A stretch of DNA of 33,132 bases from Sistotremastrum niveocremeum HHB9708 (GCA_001630475.1 KV419485.1:1-33132); one strand, 5' to 3'. Counted from the stretch's first letter, positions 20,726 to 31,300 are shown. Numbers and translations: made by a program. The notes: generated from the letters alone by a model not told the origin.

Positions 20726-21457
20726 ATGTACTCCTGCGTGCCTTCAGAATCCACAGACATCCCTCCTCCTGGTATTTCGACTATCGATAGCACACCTCTC
20801 ATACCGATGTGCGCCTTACCCATGTTACCCAGTCCTCTTCTACCTGCCAGCCTTGCACCCGAGACCTCGCAGCCCGACACTCCATCAATACGCAGCTGCA
20901 CTCCTCCCGTGAATTCCAGCAGTTCGCCAGATAATTCGAGCTACAGAGTACGTCTTACCTCTGATATGCGTCGTAAGAACAGGACTGCTCTCCAGCGCCT
21001 TATTGAAAAGGTGGCGCAAGATGTGAAACACGAAATCGACAGACTGTGAGTGTTCTTGACTAAACCGCTCTATTCTCGAATGTATACTTATTTGAGATCC
21101 AAGAGAGTCCAACCATCCCACTCACAGGCTGTGGCATCATGCACCGCGGCCCAGGAAAGCCCTGAAAGACGCCATGGAGCAGCTCGCTCAATATCCGCCA
21201 TGTTCTGTGTCAACCCTGGCGACGGATATCCAGGATGAACAGTTTTATATCGACCTTGTGAGCCTTATGCACAATGTTCTGCGCAATCTCTTGCTACCAA
21301 AATTAGTGAGTCGCGGCAAGCATTTTTCTTCAATTCGATCCTCATCCTTTCGCATTAGCGATCACAAATTCGCCGGAGTCAGAGCACCGCGAAACGAATG
21401 AGCGGAGCTCCGGTCATCAACAACATTATGCGTACAATTCCCGAAGAAAAGGCCTGA
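20726..21457 (+). CDS. Unrecognised protein, 198 aa, three exons
   Basis: Exons: 20726-21045, 21128-21305, 21359-21457 (TGA 21455-21457). The introns (82 and 53 nt) have GTGAGT donors and CAG/TAG acceptors, and phase is kept. The first ~75 residues are Pro/Ser/Thr-rich and probably disordered. A basic helical part follows ('MRRKNRTALQRLIEKVAQDV'), then 'LWHHAPRPRKALKDAMEQL' and a short hydrophobic helix ('LVSLMHNVLRNLLLPKL'). The C-terminus is basic. I recognise no family. It is divergent from the gene at 19690-20451. Confidence 0.7.
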
Positions 21458-22735
21458 TTATAAGACACGCGCTCTATTGTACATGTGTTCTTCACATTCG
21501 ATTTTCTTTCTCACGACCGACGACGTTTCCTTCCTGTGTACTTTTTGACATGTCTATCAAGATCACTCTACGTGATGAGAATGCGCACTTTCATTGTTAA
21601 TGTTATCGGAATACCTAATACTCTGAACACGCCAGATCTTGTTGTACGGTAAGACAGGGGTCCAAAATTGTCAATCACATGGAGGACTCTGATTCTGTGA
21701 TCGCCATGCTCCACGGGAACCTCTGAACAATAGCAAGCACAACAAGAGAGCAAACAGGAAGAGGCATGTGTTTAACTGGCCTCGCGGGAGGCACGCATCG
21801 TACCTCGATCTGGAATCGATGATCCTGCCGGAGAGCTTGATTCGGATGTGGGTCCATTGCTATCACATGCTAACTAGGACCTGATCGGGATGTGGGTCCA
21901 TGCTGACATGTTTCAGCGTGCTGTTGACCAAATTCCCAGAGGATCTCGCTGGGTTCTTCTGACCAATGAATGGGGATAGCGAATGAGCGGGAGCAGCATG
22001 TCGGCCCGACGTAAGATGATTGGGAATGGCATCCGCAAAGTGAAAGTGCTGCTTGCGAAATATTCGTAAATGCGATCCGACTCTGCGTTTGACACTGAAC
22101 GCCTGACAATTGATATTTTCGGGCCGCCTTTCCCTTCCCTTAGGGAAACTGGGCAAATCGAAAATCTGCACCCTCTCTTCTTGATCTATTCGACGAGGTT
22201 ATCCACTACTGTATGAATGCCCCAGTCTAGTACTAATCAGGCGCAAACCTCGGTGTTGAACATCACGATGCATTAGTCACAACGGAGGATGTGCAGCGCC
22301 GTGATGGAGGTCACGTATGGCGCAGATGATAATGGAAGAATTTACAGAGCACACGCTTTGGGTGTAATTTCCACCATACCCGGCTCGTATGGCATGAGCA
22401 TACGCGTTCACAACTTCAAGACCCCTCAAGTGTCGGCGAAGTCCTTGAATCTTACCATCACCTCTTCTCGATGGCTGAGAAAATGTTCCCCCTTTCTTAG
22501 CTTACGTGACTGTGGGAGATGATGAGGCTGAGGTGCAGCTCAACAACAGTATTCACGATGTCTACAAGAATATGTGTAAGGACCCAAAGTCGGAGGAAAG
22601 AGACTAGAGGTCGAACAGGAGGGAACGAGACCAGTTGAGTCGAGGAACGAGATCGGACGAAGGAACAGTAGAGCGAGAAGATGGATGGATTGGTGGGGCG
22701 TATGGATAGCGTACAATGGGGGGATACAATGATAT
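21458..22735. other. Region with two weak coding remnants
   Basis: Minus strand 22171-21568 can be read as pieces joined by a GTACGA...AG intron, the last giving 'VPVEHGDHRIRVLHVIDNFG' to a stop at 21568; the upstream part is unclear in frame. Plus strand 22289-22605 gives 'YGADDNGRIYRAHALGVIS' and, in another frame after TTAG at 22499, 'LAYVTVGDDEAEVQLNN' to a stop at 22605. Both look coding in places but cannot be completed. I take them as decayed or poorly resolved genes. Confidence 0.35.
21844..21901 (-). repeat. Short tandem duplication around ATGGACCCACATCC
   Basis: The 14-mer ATGGACCCACATCC (minus strand) occurs at 21857-21844 and 21901-21888, with similar bases downstream (CGAATCA and CGATCA). 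The two copies are 44 bp apart and each could start a peptide 'MDPHP(N/D)Q'. This is a local duplication. Confidence 0.6.
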
Positions 22736-22741
22736 GATAGC
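22736..22741. repeat. 6-bp target duplication left of MITE (GATAGC)
   Basis: GATAGC directly precedes the inverted-repeat element and recurs at 22845-22850 directly after it. Confidence 0.7.
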
Positions 22742-22844
22742 CTACTTCTGAAAAAATTAGACCTACTAATTGTACTTTTGAGCGCTCTGGAGTACTAAAA
22801 AGTACTCAAAAGTACAATTAGTAGGTCTAATTTTTTCAGAAGTA
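22742..22844. mobile_element. MITE: 103-bp foldback element with perfect 41-bp inverted arms
   Basis: Arms 22742-22782 and 22805-22845 are exact reverse complements. They begin CTACTTCTGAAAAAATTAG and meet across a 22-bp loop that contains AGTACT palindromes. The right outermost base may belong to the duplication. Flanking GATAGC duplications support transposition. The homologous site in copy B of the dispersed repeat (about 30635) has GATAG without an insert. It encodes nothing, and the cognate transposase is not in the window. Perfect arms indicate a very recent insertion. Confidence 0.85.
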
Positions 22845-22850
22845 GATAGC
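22845..22850. repeat. 6-bp target duplication right of MITE (GATAGC)
   Basis: Second copy of GATAGC, matching 22736-22741. Confidence 0.7.
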
Positions 22851-23788
22851 TCAATCGCTCGTCTTTATTTACGAAATCAGACCTGAACTCGAGACACAAC
22901 CGAGCGTACGATATGTGTCATTTCCCTCGCGTCCTCTTCAGCCTTGTTTTCCTTTCCTCTCCAATTCCTATCCGTCCTTAGCAACCTCTATATCCCTTGC
23001 AATATTTCCCGACAACGAGCCTCGTTGTTCCAGCGTGTATGTGTCACTGCCGCGTCGGCTGGCTCGGTACGCCTGAGTTCCTTTCGCCTGCATGAACACG
23101 AGGCCTTTTGAGACTTTCCAGACTGATGGCGATGGAGGTAAGAGTAAAGTAATGGAAAGGTGATTGGTGGAAGGAGGTCGAAGATAGGCCCGAGAGTGCG
23201 AGACGTCGTATAGCAGGTGATGGTAAAATGAACGTGATCGCGTTGAGATTAGACGCGCGTGACGTAATCGTGAGGCTTCCGTAGCCTTGCGTTAACTCAG
23301 CGTTTCGACTTCGATGTGCGTTCCGTAGTTCACTCAATCACACTTTTAGATATGCCAGCAATACATGATATTCCAAAATACTCAGCATTGACATCCAGAC
23401 TCATATCTGACGCCACAATATGATCGAGGATGCTCTCGTACTATATCTTCTCCCTCAAGGTTCCTTTCTATCCCTCATGAAAACATAGCAATTATTTCTC
23501 ACCGAGTTTGACCAAATTGCCCAACCGCAGGAGTTTTCTTTTGGGGAGTCCAAGTCATCGACTGGGTCTTGTTCTGCCGGTACGCTCTATCTTGTCGGGA
23601 AAGAATGATTTGCTTTCTCCGACATCACTGGTCTCTGATGCCCGACTTGTATCAATTTTGGTATCTTACTGAATTTGAAAGAATAAATATGTTGTCGCGA
23701 TCTAAAACGTTGTTGCTCGCCGCTCAGTGCTGTGGACGCCGTGTCTCACAATATGCATTCAGCGCGTAAATGACTGATCTACTTGGAT

Positions 23789-25212
23789 CTACATGTCCCT
23801 TCTATCACCACTTAACAGTCTATCGACAGCCTTTTGAAGGATGAACCATAATCGGAACGATATCCAGAAAATCGAACCCAGAACGGCAACAACAGGAATA
23901 GTAGCCATAAAGCTCGGGCCATGTAGGCACAGAATGATAGCATGTAAAGCAACGCAAGATGCGCTCCACATGAATGCAGCCCAAGGGATGGCAAAGACAA
24001 CTGAGACTGGCTGAAAGCCGATGTCGGTTTGAAAGACGGCTTCCAGAAAGCCGCTCCGCCCTGCAACCCCAATGTTTCCAACGCTCTCGACCGATCCCAT
24101 CGTGGGAAGCAAACGCGATAGTAGAACTCCCGAACCGATGCTGAAAAGTCCCGATATTGTGGCTGCTGAGGATATGAAATGAGCGAGGGCACCCAAATAT
24201 CGCTGCTCGATATTATTGTGGTGAAGAAGAGAAACATTGAATCTAGGGCGAAACAAAGAATTAGCTTAGAACTAGGAAATGATAAGAAACATACAGAATA
24301 GTTCCAGCAGCATAACATACACTGCTAGACCACTCGGACGAAAGCTGCTGGAGACACCGGTGCCAGTGATTTTTGTAACACAGTTTGTTGACCCACTGAT
24401 CTCGCAAGTTCTGATAGTGTTTCGAAGGAACATGCCATAAAGCCGTATTCATCACGCGGAACCACCGAGTCATATCTATTGTCGTCTCCGCAGAACGTCG
24501 TTGGCTACGAGCGAGGCGGGGGGAAGGTTCTCCTCTAAAATGAAGGAAATAGGACCCATATATCTCCGAGAGAAGGCGTGCAACGATCCAAGTTTTGTAA
24601 CCAATCGCTGCATTATTGACTGACACACAAGGTGTCATCCGAGGTGACATGTCGGTCGTTCAGAAAAGCTGCTCACCTGGTATCATTTCCAAAATGCGAA
24701 GGAACACTTGACAGTCCCCTGGAGTATAAGGGCTGGTAGAGGACCTTGCGGTCGTACCGTCTAATCATACCATTCAGTAGCGGTTTGAGAGGCATGGGAG
24801 AAGGGGAAACCAACCGATGCAATAGAAGGCAAGAGTTGACATCAGTCGATCCTGCACGAATCGCGTGACACCGACGTGCATGCAGAAGAGCTCCAAGTGA
24901 ATATAGTATTGTTGGCGCAAAAGGAGCCCTAGAGCAGTCATTGAGTTCGGTTTGCTATGTGAAATCGATGTCCTTACTCAAATGAGACAGGGATGACACG
25001 CCCGGAAGCCCCAATGACGGTGTATCAGTTGGTTCGATCCAATAGATCAGCTGCTGTGAGTGATCCACGAGATAGTATTCGCAAACATCGGCTTTGCAAA
25101 GGGCAAGGACTAGCTCTCTGGAGGCTCCGAGCGTGTGAGAGTTGATGGCCATGAGTCCCTCGATTCTGGTAACCCAGGTAGTGACTGTTTGAGCAATCAA
25201 AGGGTCTCGCAT
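23789..25212 (-). CDS. Multi-pass membrane protein of a basidiomycete family, 403 aa
   Basis: Exons (minus): 25212-24978, 24928-24815, 24760-24677, 24619-24295, 24242-23789. All four introns preserve phase. The soluble N-terminal part has the motif order I associate with a large uncharacterised basidiomycete family often carrying an N-terminal WW domain: 'YYLVDHSQQLIYWIE', 'SHL', 'QQYYIHLELF', 'SSTSPYTPGDCQVFLRIL', then 'LRDQWVNKL'. The last exon holds about three hydrophobic segments (around 'HFISSAATISGLFSIGSG', 'AIPWAAFMWSASCVALHAII' and 'IPVVAVLGSIFWISF'). Function is unknown. The usual N-terminal WW portion is absent. A possible extra 5' exon (ATG near 25339, donor near 25277) could be joined in phase but lacks a WW signature. 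The hairpin at 25369-25426 lies just upstream, so the 5' end may be truncated. Confidence 0.8.
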
Positions 25213-25368
25213 ACTAGAGGTGCAACCCTAACGGGCAATACGAGTTGTAGGCTTGACTGACTGTACACTCATCCAGCCTCAGTGGCAGCCATAGTAGCAG
25301 ACCCAGCACAGCTTCCCAATTGGCCAATGCCATTTCCACTGCGGGTACGTGGCGTATGTAGTGATGCC

Positions 25369-25426
25369 AAAGTCCAGTTTGGTTTGGTCCTTGACCCCCT
25401 CAAGCCCAAACCGCAAACTGGACTTT
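25369..25426. repeat. Inverted repeat/hairpin upstream of the membrane-protein gene
   Basis: AAAGTCCAGTTTG (25369-25381) and CAAACTGGACTTT (25414-25426) are exact complements. A nested TTTGG/CCAAA and CTTGA/TCAAG pair lies within, so most of the 58 bp can fold. No clear target duplication is seen. It could be a small MITE, its remnant, or a regulatory or terminator hairpin. Confidence 0.6.
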
Positions 25427-27430
25427 CGTTCAGTCCTCCCTTGGATCCAGTGTCCGGACGCTTTTCGGAGGCTTTCACATCAGAAGGCTTTCATTTTGTT
25501 CCAAATCTTGAAAGCACGCGCAAGACAAGGATTCAAAGAGAACAGGTGTTTATTGAGCAGGTGTACACTAGATTTGTATTGCAAGGGCAAGGGTAGTTGT
25601 GGAATCGTACAGTCTTGAACAACAGCAAGCTGCAGACGAACACGCACAGTCAAACAGAGACCAGATACACAGAGATTCATAGGACTGGCAATGTATAGCC
25701 GCTACTATAGCGAGTGTATCATCGTCACAAGGGTGACAGGACAGAGACTGTTTGACGCACGAAAATAGGAATGACTTAGCACGAGTTTTTGAGAAGAATG
25801 GAAGAGGATCTGCACCATAATTCTTGAGACAAGCCCTCATATCATCTCCGATCTCCCTTATCTCCCCAATCGTTATTATCTCCCAAGACTTGAAGTTCTT
25901 CGAGATGGCTAAGCTGTTCGGCATCAATCATCAGCTGGCACCGATGTGTTGTCGTATGTGAAACCACGGTGCACGTTTGGTGATGCTCTGCGAAAGGAGG
26001 ACGCTCGTCAGAGGAGTGTGTAGAGATGGGTGAAATAGGAATAAAGCATTCTCTGACAGAGAGGCCGGCACGCAGGAAGCCTGAACCAACGCAACATCCG
26101 ATGAGACGACGATCGGACAACGATGTCGCTTCGCCATGTACGCAAGAGACTGAAGATGAAGATATAGCACCAAAAGAGGAGGATGCGGATGAGTTTTTGA
26201 GAGACGCAAGGGAGCGAATCGTTGTTGGCTGGTATGAATGATACGGATTACGGAGACGAGGAAATGATAACAACCCAATGCACTATAACTGCCGTGCCGA
26301 ACAAGGGCAATCAAAGAAGACGGACATTAGACATTAGCACAGAATGATAATCGGAATGCACGAGACGCACCGTGTCAGTGAAACAAAGCCTCAACGTTTC
26401 TCTCATCACCCTCGTTTCCACCTTCTCAAACGCACAGACCACCGACCACCAACCTTCAAAATCGTACGCCATCGCATTGACGCAAATGCATTGTGAAACC
26501 TGTGGCAAAGGCGCGTCTCAGAGATTTCGTAACATTGTCAATGTAGTCATGATGAGGAAGCTCACGTGTACGATACGATAAACTGACTTCTGCGATCCGA
26601 CTTCATATGAGCCAAGGCTGATGACGAGGAATAGAAGCGATCAGAGCACAGACATGCGTGCGAGGTAATTGGATCGTCTCAGAGAAGTCGTTGAGTGTCG
26701 TGAGAGCCGTTGACGGCAGGTATTTGACCTATCGGCGAGTCGTACTGAATCCACCGACACCAAGTCACTGAATTCAAAAGCATGGTCGACACGAGTGACA
26801 CCAAGTCACTCAAGTCGCACGCGTACTGGTGATAGCAAGCACCAAGCTTGCCATCAAGGGTAGTTGTTGCCAGATATTGAGAGTGCTTCGGGTTGTGATA
26901 TTGAGGAAGCCATTGTGAAGTCGCGGTGGCAGTTGAAATGTAAGGGAACTTGCTTGATCAAAGGATATTCGCGAGGTATTGAACCGATAGCGAAGGAGAT
27001 GTTGGCGAGAGACGTGCTGGCGGCGCGCTGACGCGTCGCGGTCGTTTGTCCGCGTGCGGAGGTAACGGCACTAAGTAAATCTCAATCTGAAATCGAAAAT
27101 ATATTCCTGATTGCACTCTTGTGGATCCGAAAATTATGGTTGAAGCACAACTATTCTTGATATATTTGAGCATCAATCCGCGGTTCAGTTCGGTTGTGAA
27201 TTTTGCAGGTGGCTGTGATCAAGAGGCAGCGATAGCGTACTTTAGAGAAGAATGTGGCGAGAAGACGGAGAACACGATGATGGACAGATGGATGTCGAAG
27301 GAAGGTGATGGCAGTTCGATGCCAAAATGACAGTGGCCGTGCAGTTAGGGATCAAGACACAGACGAATGAGTGGTGAGCACAAGAAATCAAACTGAGATC
27401 AAGAAAAGTGATACTCCCCTGGACACGTAC
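25427..27430. other. 2-kb stretch with only unsupported open frames
   Basis: Overlapping open frames exist on both strands (for example minus 26273-25842 and plus 26026-26241), but none shows domains or splice chains I can defend. GACACCAAGTCACT is duplicated at 26756-26769 and 26797-26810. A plus frame at 27121-27330 has no support. No gene is called. Confidence 0.45.
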
Positions 27431-27434
27431 TCGA

Positions 27435-27442
27435 GTATATAC
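27435..27442 (+). promoter_or_regulatory. TATA element upstream of the 27511-28319 relic
   Basis: GTATATAC sits about 70 bp before the first ATG (27511) of the acidic coding remnant, a spacing usual for fungal promoters. Confidence 0.35.
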
Positions 27443-27510
27443 TGCAACTCATCAATCCTCCACTTCTCTCGTGAACTCTGCGCCAACTGCATTCCTCTAG
27501 GTTTATTGAT

Positions 27511-28319
27511 ATGAATCGGGAGCGCGAAGGTGTAACCGATGACAACAATGATGCGCTTGAAGGGTGGTTTTAAAGTCCCAGATGTTCATAGGGAATTTCG
27601 AGCTTCTGGACTTGATTCTATCGACGAGACGACTATGTCAGATTGGAATATCATATCAAGTAACGAGTCACGTACCTCAGACGATGTGATATCCTGTTCC
27701 TTGTCCCAAATGCCTCTTATTGCACCTGCATCTCCACCTCCAACACCCACCGATAACTCTCTCGCCGACATCTCGGATATCCCTGCATTGTTGAGTCATA
27801 TATTGCACCCTGATTTGAGCGACTTTGAGGGTGAAATCTCGACACAGAAGATTTGTTGATGCCCAACCTCAACGAGCTTTCAAACGATGAAGACTATGAA
27901 TCGTATGATGAGAACAACTACGCGGATATATTAAGAGCTCAGACTCAAGCGATTTTGATGGCAATGATGACAACATACCTCACGCAGCCCTCCGTCCCAC
28001 CAAGAGGCATTGCTTGATCCAGAGCGATGATGAAGACAAAGTAAAACCATCTGATGTTAAATCAGTGAAAGATTCGAAACGCTGCAAACCAAAGAACATA
28101 CCTCTATTGCTCGACAATCCTACACTCAGAGCTCTAGGAAGACGATCCTGTCACTTATCAAGCCATCAAAGAGGTATTCATAGATCAAGATCTTGGCTGG
28201 CTTTACTTGACATGCACACTCTGGAGTCTGGACCCGTATCCACCTACGCGTTCTCGGGTGGATTGATTCAAGGGGAAACTGAGCAACGTGAGACTGTCAG
28301 TGAGTTGTTGATGTTCTGA
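27511..28319 (+). pseudogene. Frameshifted gene for an acidic Ser/Asp-rich protein
   Basis: Coding-like sequence continues for about 800 bp but changes frame at least three times. ATG 27511 opens a short frame ending near 27555. The frame from 27539 runs to 27859 ('DSIDETTMSDWNIISSNESR', Pro/Thr-rich part). Another frame from about 27840 gives 'DLLMPNLNELSNDEDYESYD'. A third from about 27935 gives 'SSDSSDFDGNDDN' and continues past 28014 ('QSDDEDKVKPSD') to 28319. No GT-AG pair explains the shifts cleanly. The pieces share an acidic, Ser-rich style, so one disrupted gene is likely. Such N-termini occur in transposon proteins and chromatin factors, and I cannot choose. Confidence 0.45.
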
Positions 28320-28696
28320 TTTAGTGAGTGCGTACAGATAGCATTGATATGATTATCGATGTGCTGAAGAGGCAGAGTCGAATGCCACGTTACCCGCGTA
28401 TGAATAATAATATGAGATGTCGCACGAGTCATGCTGCAGTGTTGATGATGGATTTGACATTTGCCGTAATCTCCAGAGTATGACTTGATTGAGCCGCGGA
28501 ACAAAACTCGAAGTCGAAACGCTCAGTTGAAGAGCAAGGCCAAAGCAAGCTACGGAAGCGTCCGGTTACGTCATGACACGCGCGCCTATTTTCAACGTGA
28601 TCACGTTCATTTTCTAAATCTGCTGTACGATGCGACTGGATATCTAGATGTTAGGTGTGAAAGAATCAGCAATATATCGTGTTTTGAATAACTATA
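28320..28696. other. Spacer with a short basic open frame
   Basis: A plus-strand frame 28485-28691 encodes a basic peptide ('RHDTRAYFQRDHVHFLNLLY'). It may continue the relic upstream, but it has its own ATG and no recognisable domain. Nothing else is seen. Confidence 0.35.
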
Positions 28697-29200
28697 TCAT
28701 TGTACTTGAATACCATCTACATCAAGACTCACGACTCGATCCAGCGGATTCCAGCCCCCTTCATCTTTCAGTCTTTTGACCGCTTTAATTCGTCTGATCA
28801 CAACCTGGGCTTTGTCAACGTGATGGGCAGGATTGAAAGTTTCTATCTCTCCTTCTTGGATTGGCTCAACCGTAAAGCGCAAGGCGTCAGCGTCTTCTGT
28901 CAAGTAGTTGGGGATGGTAAAGCGCTGAGCGCAACAGGTCGCACTATGACGGGCTGCTCGCCTTTTCTGTTCATTGTTCAGGCTCTGAATGGGTGGTATA
29001 TACTTTTCAAAGCTACTACGGGCGCGGAAGTCATCACTGAAGACAACGGACAAAGTCTCTACATGTTCTTCGAATCGAGTATCGTGATCACGCTGTGAGA
29101 TGGCTTGACACGACCTGAAGAGCACGACTCGAATTCTTGCGCGGATCTGCCCCCAAAAAGCAAATGAAACACAACACAGACAATAAAGCGAGCTCACCAT
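28697..29200 (-). CDS. Possible small protein, about 150 aa, unusual first exon
   Basis: A 51-nt stretch with perfect intron borders (GTGAGC donor at 29197, GGCAG acceptor at 29147) follows directly after ATG 29198-29200. The spliced product would start with a single-codon exon and continue through 28697-29146 to a stop. If the stretch is not spliced, the frame also stays open (167 aa). The protein is mixed charged, with 'RSSFEKYIPPIQSLNNEQKR', 'AQRFTIPNYLTEDADALRF' and 'VVIRRIKAVKRLKDEGGWNP'. No family is recognised. Upstream in the same strand other splice-like sites exist but no extended frame. Confidence 0.45.
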   Translation of the reverse strand: MVSSLYCLCCVSFAFWGQIRARIRVVLFRSCQAISQRDHDTRFEEHVETLSVVFSDDFRARSSFEKYIPPIQSLNNEQKRRAARHSATCCAQRFTIPNYLTEDADALRFTVEPIQEGEIETFNPAHHVDKAQVVIRRIKAVKRLKDEGGWNPLDRVVSLDVDGIQVQ

Positions 29201-30439
29201 TGTATACTACCAATCTCGACTTCATGCACTATATTCAGGACCCCGAGCTGATACTATCGTCCATTGCCCTGAAACTATTGTTGCTGTGAATGAAGTACTG
29301 AAACTGACACAAGTGAATGAGCTACAGTAGAATGAAATCAAATGTTGAATAGACGGATGATCACTTACTGGTCGCAGAATGCGGCAGAACAGACATTGAT
29401 AGACAGATGGCGCCGTAACCAAACCTCTGTGTTCTGGCGGATGGGCCGGTCAGATCCATGGCGGCGCAAGTGTCAGCAAAGCGCGTTTGTTTCGAGTGGG
29501 ATCCAATCGCTGTGATGTACTTGCGTTATTTCTCAATAGTGTAGATGAAAGGACATAGTGATACGAAATGCTGAAGATGTTCTTGCTTGCATCGTAGATT
29601 GCATTGTAGATACAACAGGCGATGTAATGCCGTGTTCGTTCTTCGTGCTACCGGAATGGCAGAGACGATGCGGCGGAGAGAGATAGGGGAACGAATGACT
29701 CCAAATCAAGATAGTGGGGCAAGCGTGTACGTTGGGGGTCAGAATGCTGGCTGAAACTGAGTGAAGAACACGAGATAGAGGACGATTTTGGGACCACAGA
29801 TGGCAGAGAAGTGTTAGAGATCCGTGGATGATCATAGACGGCGAGACGGATAGTTCATATTGTGGGGGGAGAGGGGATCTTTGCAGAAACAGCGAGAGGA
29901 AAGTCTATGGTGGACTCTGACGGACTTGCGATACGCAGTACTAGTTCAAGGTGAATAAACGAATCAATCAGGAGCTCAAAAGACCTTACCATTTGATATA
30001 TCAGTGCCAACAGTAGCAAACTCTCGCACTGATACTCGAAGCAGAGGATGACATATCGTGCAGTAGACGTCGATGTCGAGGGGAAGCGTCCAAAGGCCGG
30101 CCACCAGTCAGAGTTCGTGATGAACGCTTCGAAACAATGGCAGTGCGTAGCAATAGTTGATGAAAGAAGGTAGAGAGAACGCACTATCACCGTCCTTTTG
30201 TGACCTAATATCCCGCACATATCTTGACTTTTGCATCCGTCAACCTCTACGCGTCCTCTCTGTTAATATGGCATGCAACGATGAAATAAGAAACTGTGGG
30301 ATGTCAAAGCATGAGTGAGAGGTTGACGAGCTGCCACGGCAAGTACTTACGAATTTTGTCTTGATAGCACTGATCACGAGGTGACTCGATGCCTGTGATG
30401 GTGACTCGAGTGTGATGGGGTCATGGAATGGCAACAGAC
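29201..30439. other. 1.2 kb without a supported gene
   Basis: Minus-strand open frames (for example 30220-29855, beginning MCGILG) are not supported by any domain. The MCGI start recalls glutamine amidotransferases, but nothing after it fits. Several GT-AG-like signals occur on the minus strand, possibly a non-coding transcript. No gene is called. Confidence 0.45.
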
Positions 30440-30459
30440 GATTGCCATGCTAGCTTCAC

Positions 30460-31300
30460 GCAGTGAGAGTCGAGGGAGAAAAGGAGGGAAACGGGACCGG
30501 TTGAGAGGAGGATGGTCAAGGGAATGGATCGGACGAAGGAAGAGGTACAGTCTGAGCGTGAACGATGGAGAGAATGAGAGAAACGTGTGGGTAGCGTACA
30601 GAGAGGATACCATCATGGATGGATGATAATTCGATAGAATGTCTTTATATACGAAGTCAACCTAAAATTGAGCCACAATCGTTCCGTACCGTTCTGTATT
30701 CTTGTGCGCTCCCTGAAGCTCCGCGACAACTCTCATTCTTGCCCTCCTTCACTCTGAGGTTTCTTAACCATCAGCCTCGTTGTCAAGGTGTTTTAACTTT
30801 TCACTGAGGCTGCCTCGACTGCGTTGGTAAACCAGGTTTCCTCTTGACGCAAGACGATTGCGATGTGCTAGAATGTTGCAGGTGAGCATAATGGTTCGCT
30901 TAAAAGTCCACAATTAATGGAGAGGAGGGAGTATCAAGTCAGCATCGTGTGGCCAGTGGAGATAATGACCGTGATGACGGCAAAATACGCGATGTAAAGA
31001 GAGGCTTCAGTACGTGCGCTTCGGTACTGTAGTAGCTTTGCTTCGAATCAGCATTTTGACTTCGAATTCTGTGGTCGGCTTGACGTGTCACTCAATCACG
31101 CTTGCAGAGATCGCAGGAAAGCATGATCTTTCAAAATAACTCAGCATGGAATTGATGGTCCATAATCAACACTACAGAGACAACCAGATAAATTATCTAA
31201 CAACCGCCTCATTTCCCTTAGCGTATCTTTGATGTGTGAGTCCCTCCTATCTTGCTTTTATTGTCTACCTGACGACGAGGAAAGAATGATTTCGTTTGAG
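30460..31300 (+). repeat. Diverged dispersed repeat, copy B
   Basis: Homologous to copy A (22600-23620) in the same orientation, with landmarks in the same order. It preserves the region where copy A received the MITE, here as an uninterrupted ATTCGATAGAATGTCTTTAT. A TATA-like TCTTTATATACG lies in it. No conserved protein is seen. Confidence 0.6.

Larger units (their letters stand above)
22600..23620 (+). repeat. Diverged dispersed repeat, copy A
   Basis: This stretch aligns by eye, in order and in the same orientation, with about 30460-31300. Shared landmarks include GGGAACGAGACCAGTTGAG, GGACGAAGGA, GTAGCGTACA, TCTTTAT-TACGAA, GTT/GTG-CACTCAATCAC, ATGAT-TTCCAAAATA-CTCAGCAT and GGGAAAGAATGATTT. 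Divergence is substantial, so the duplication is old. Copy A carries the MITE at 22742-22844, which copy B lacks. Function is unknown; no protein is conserved between the copies as far as I can see. Confidence 0.6.

Noticed and set aside
25842-26273. Minus-strand 143-aa open frame
   Set aside because: Ser/Leu-rich shadow with no splice support or domain; the opposite strand is equally open.
29855-30220. Minus-strand frame starting MCGILG, like a class II glutamine amidotransferase or asparagine synthetase N-terminus
   Set aside because: Only the first six residues fit. No following amidotransferase motifs are visible and the rest is composition-driven.
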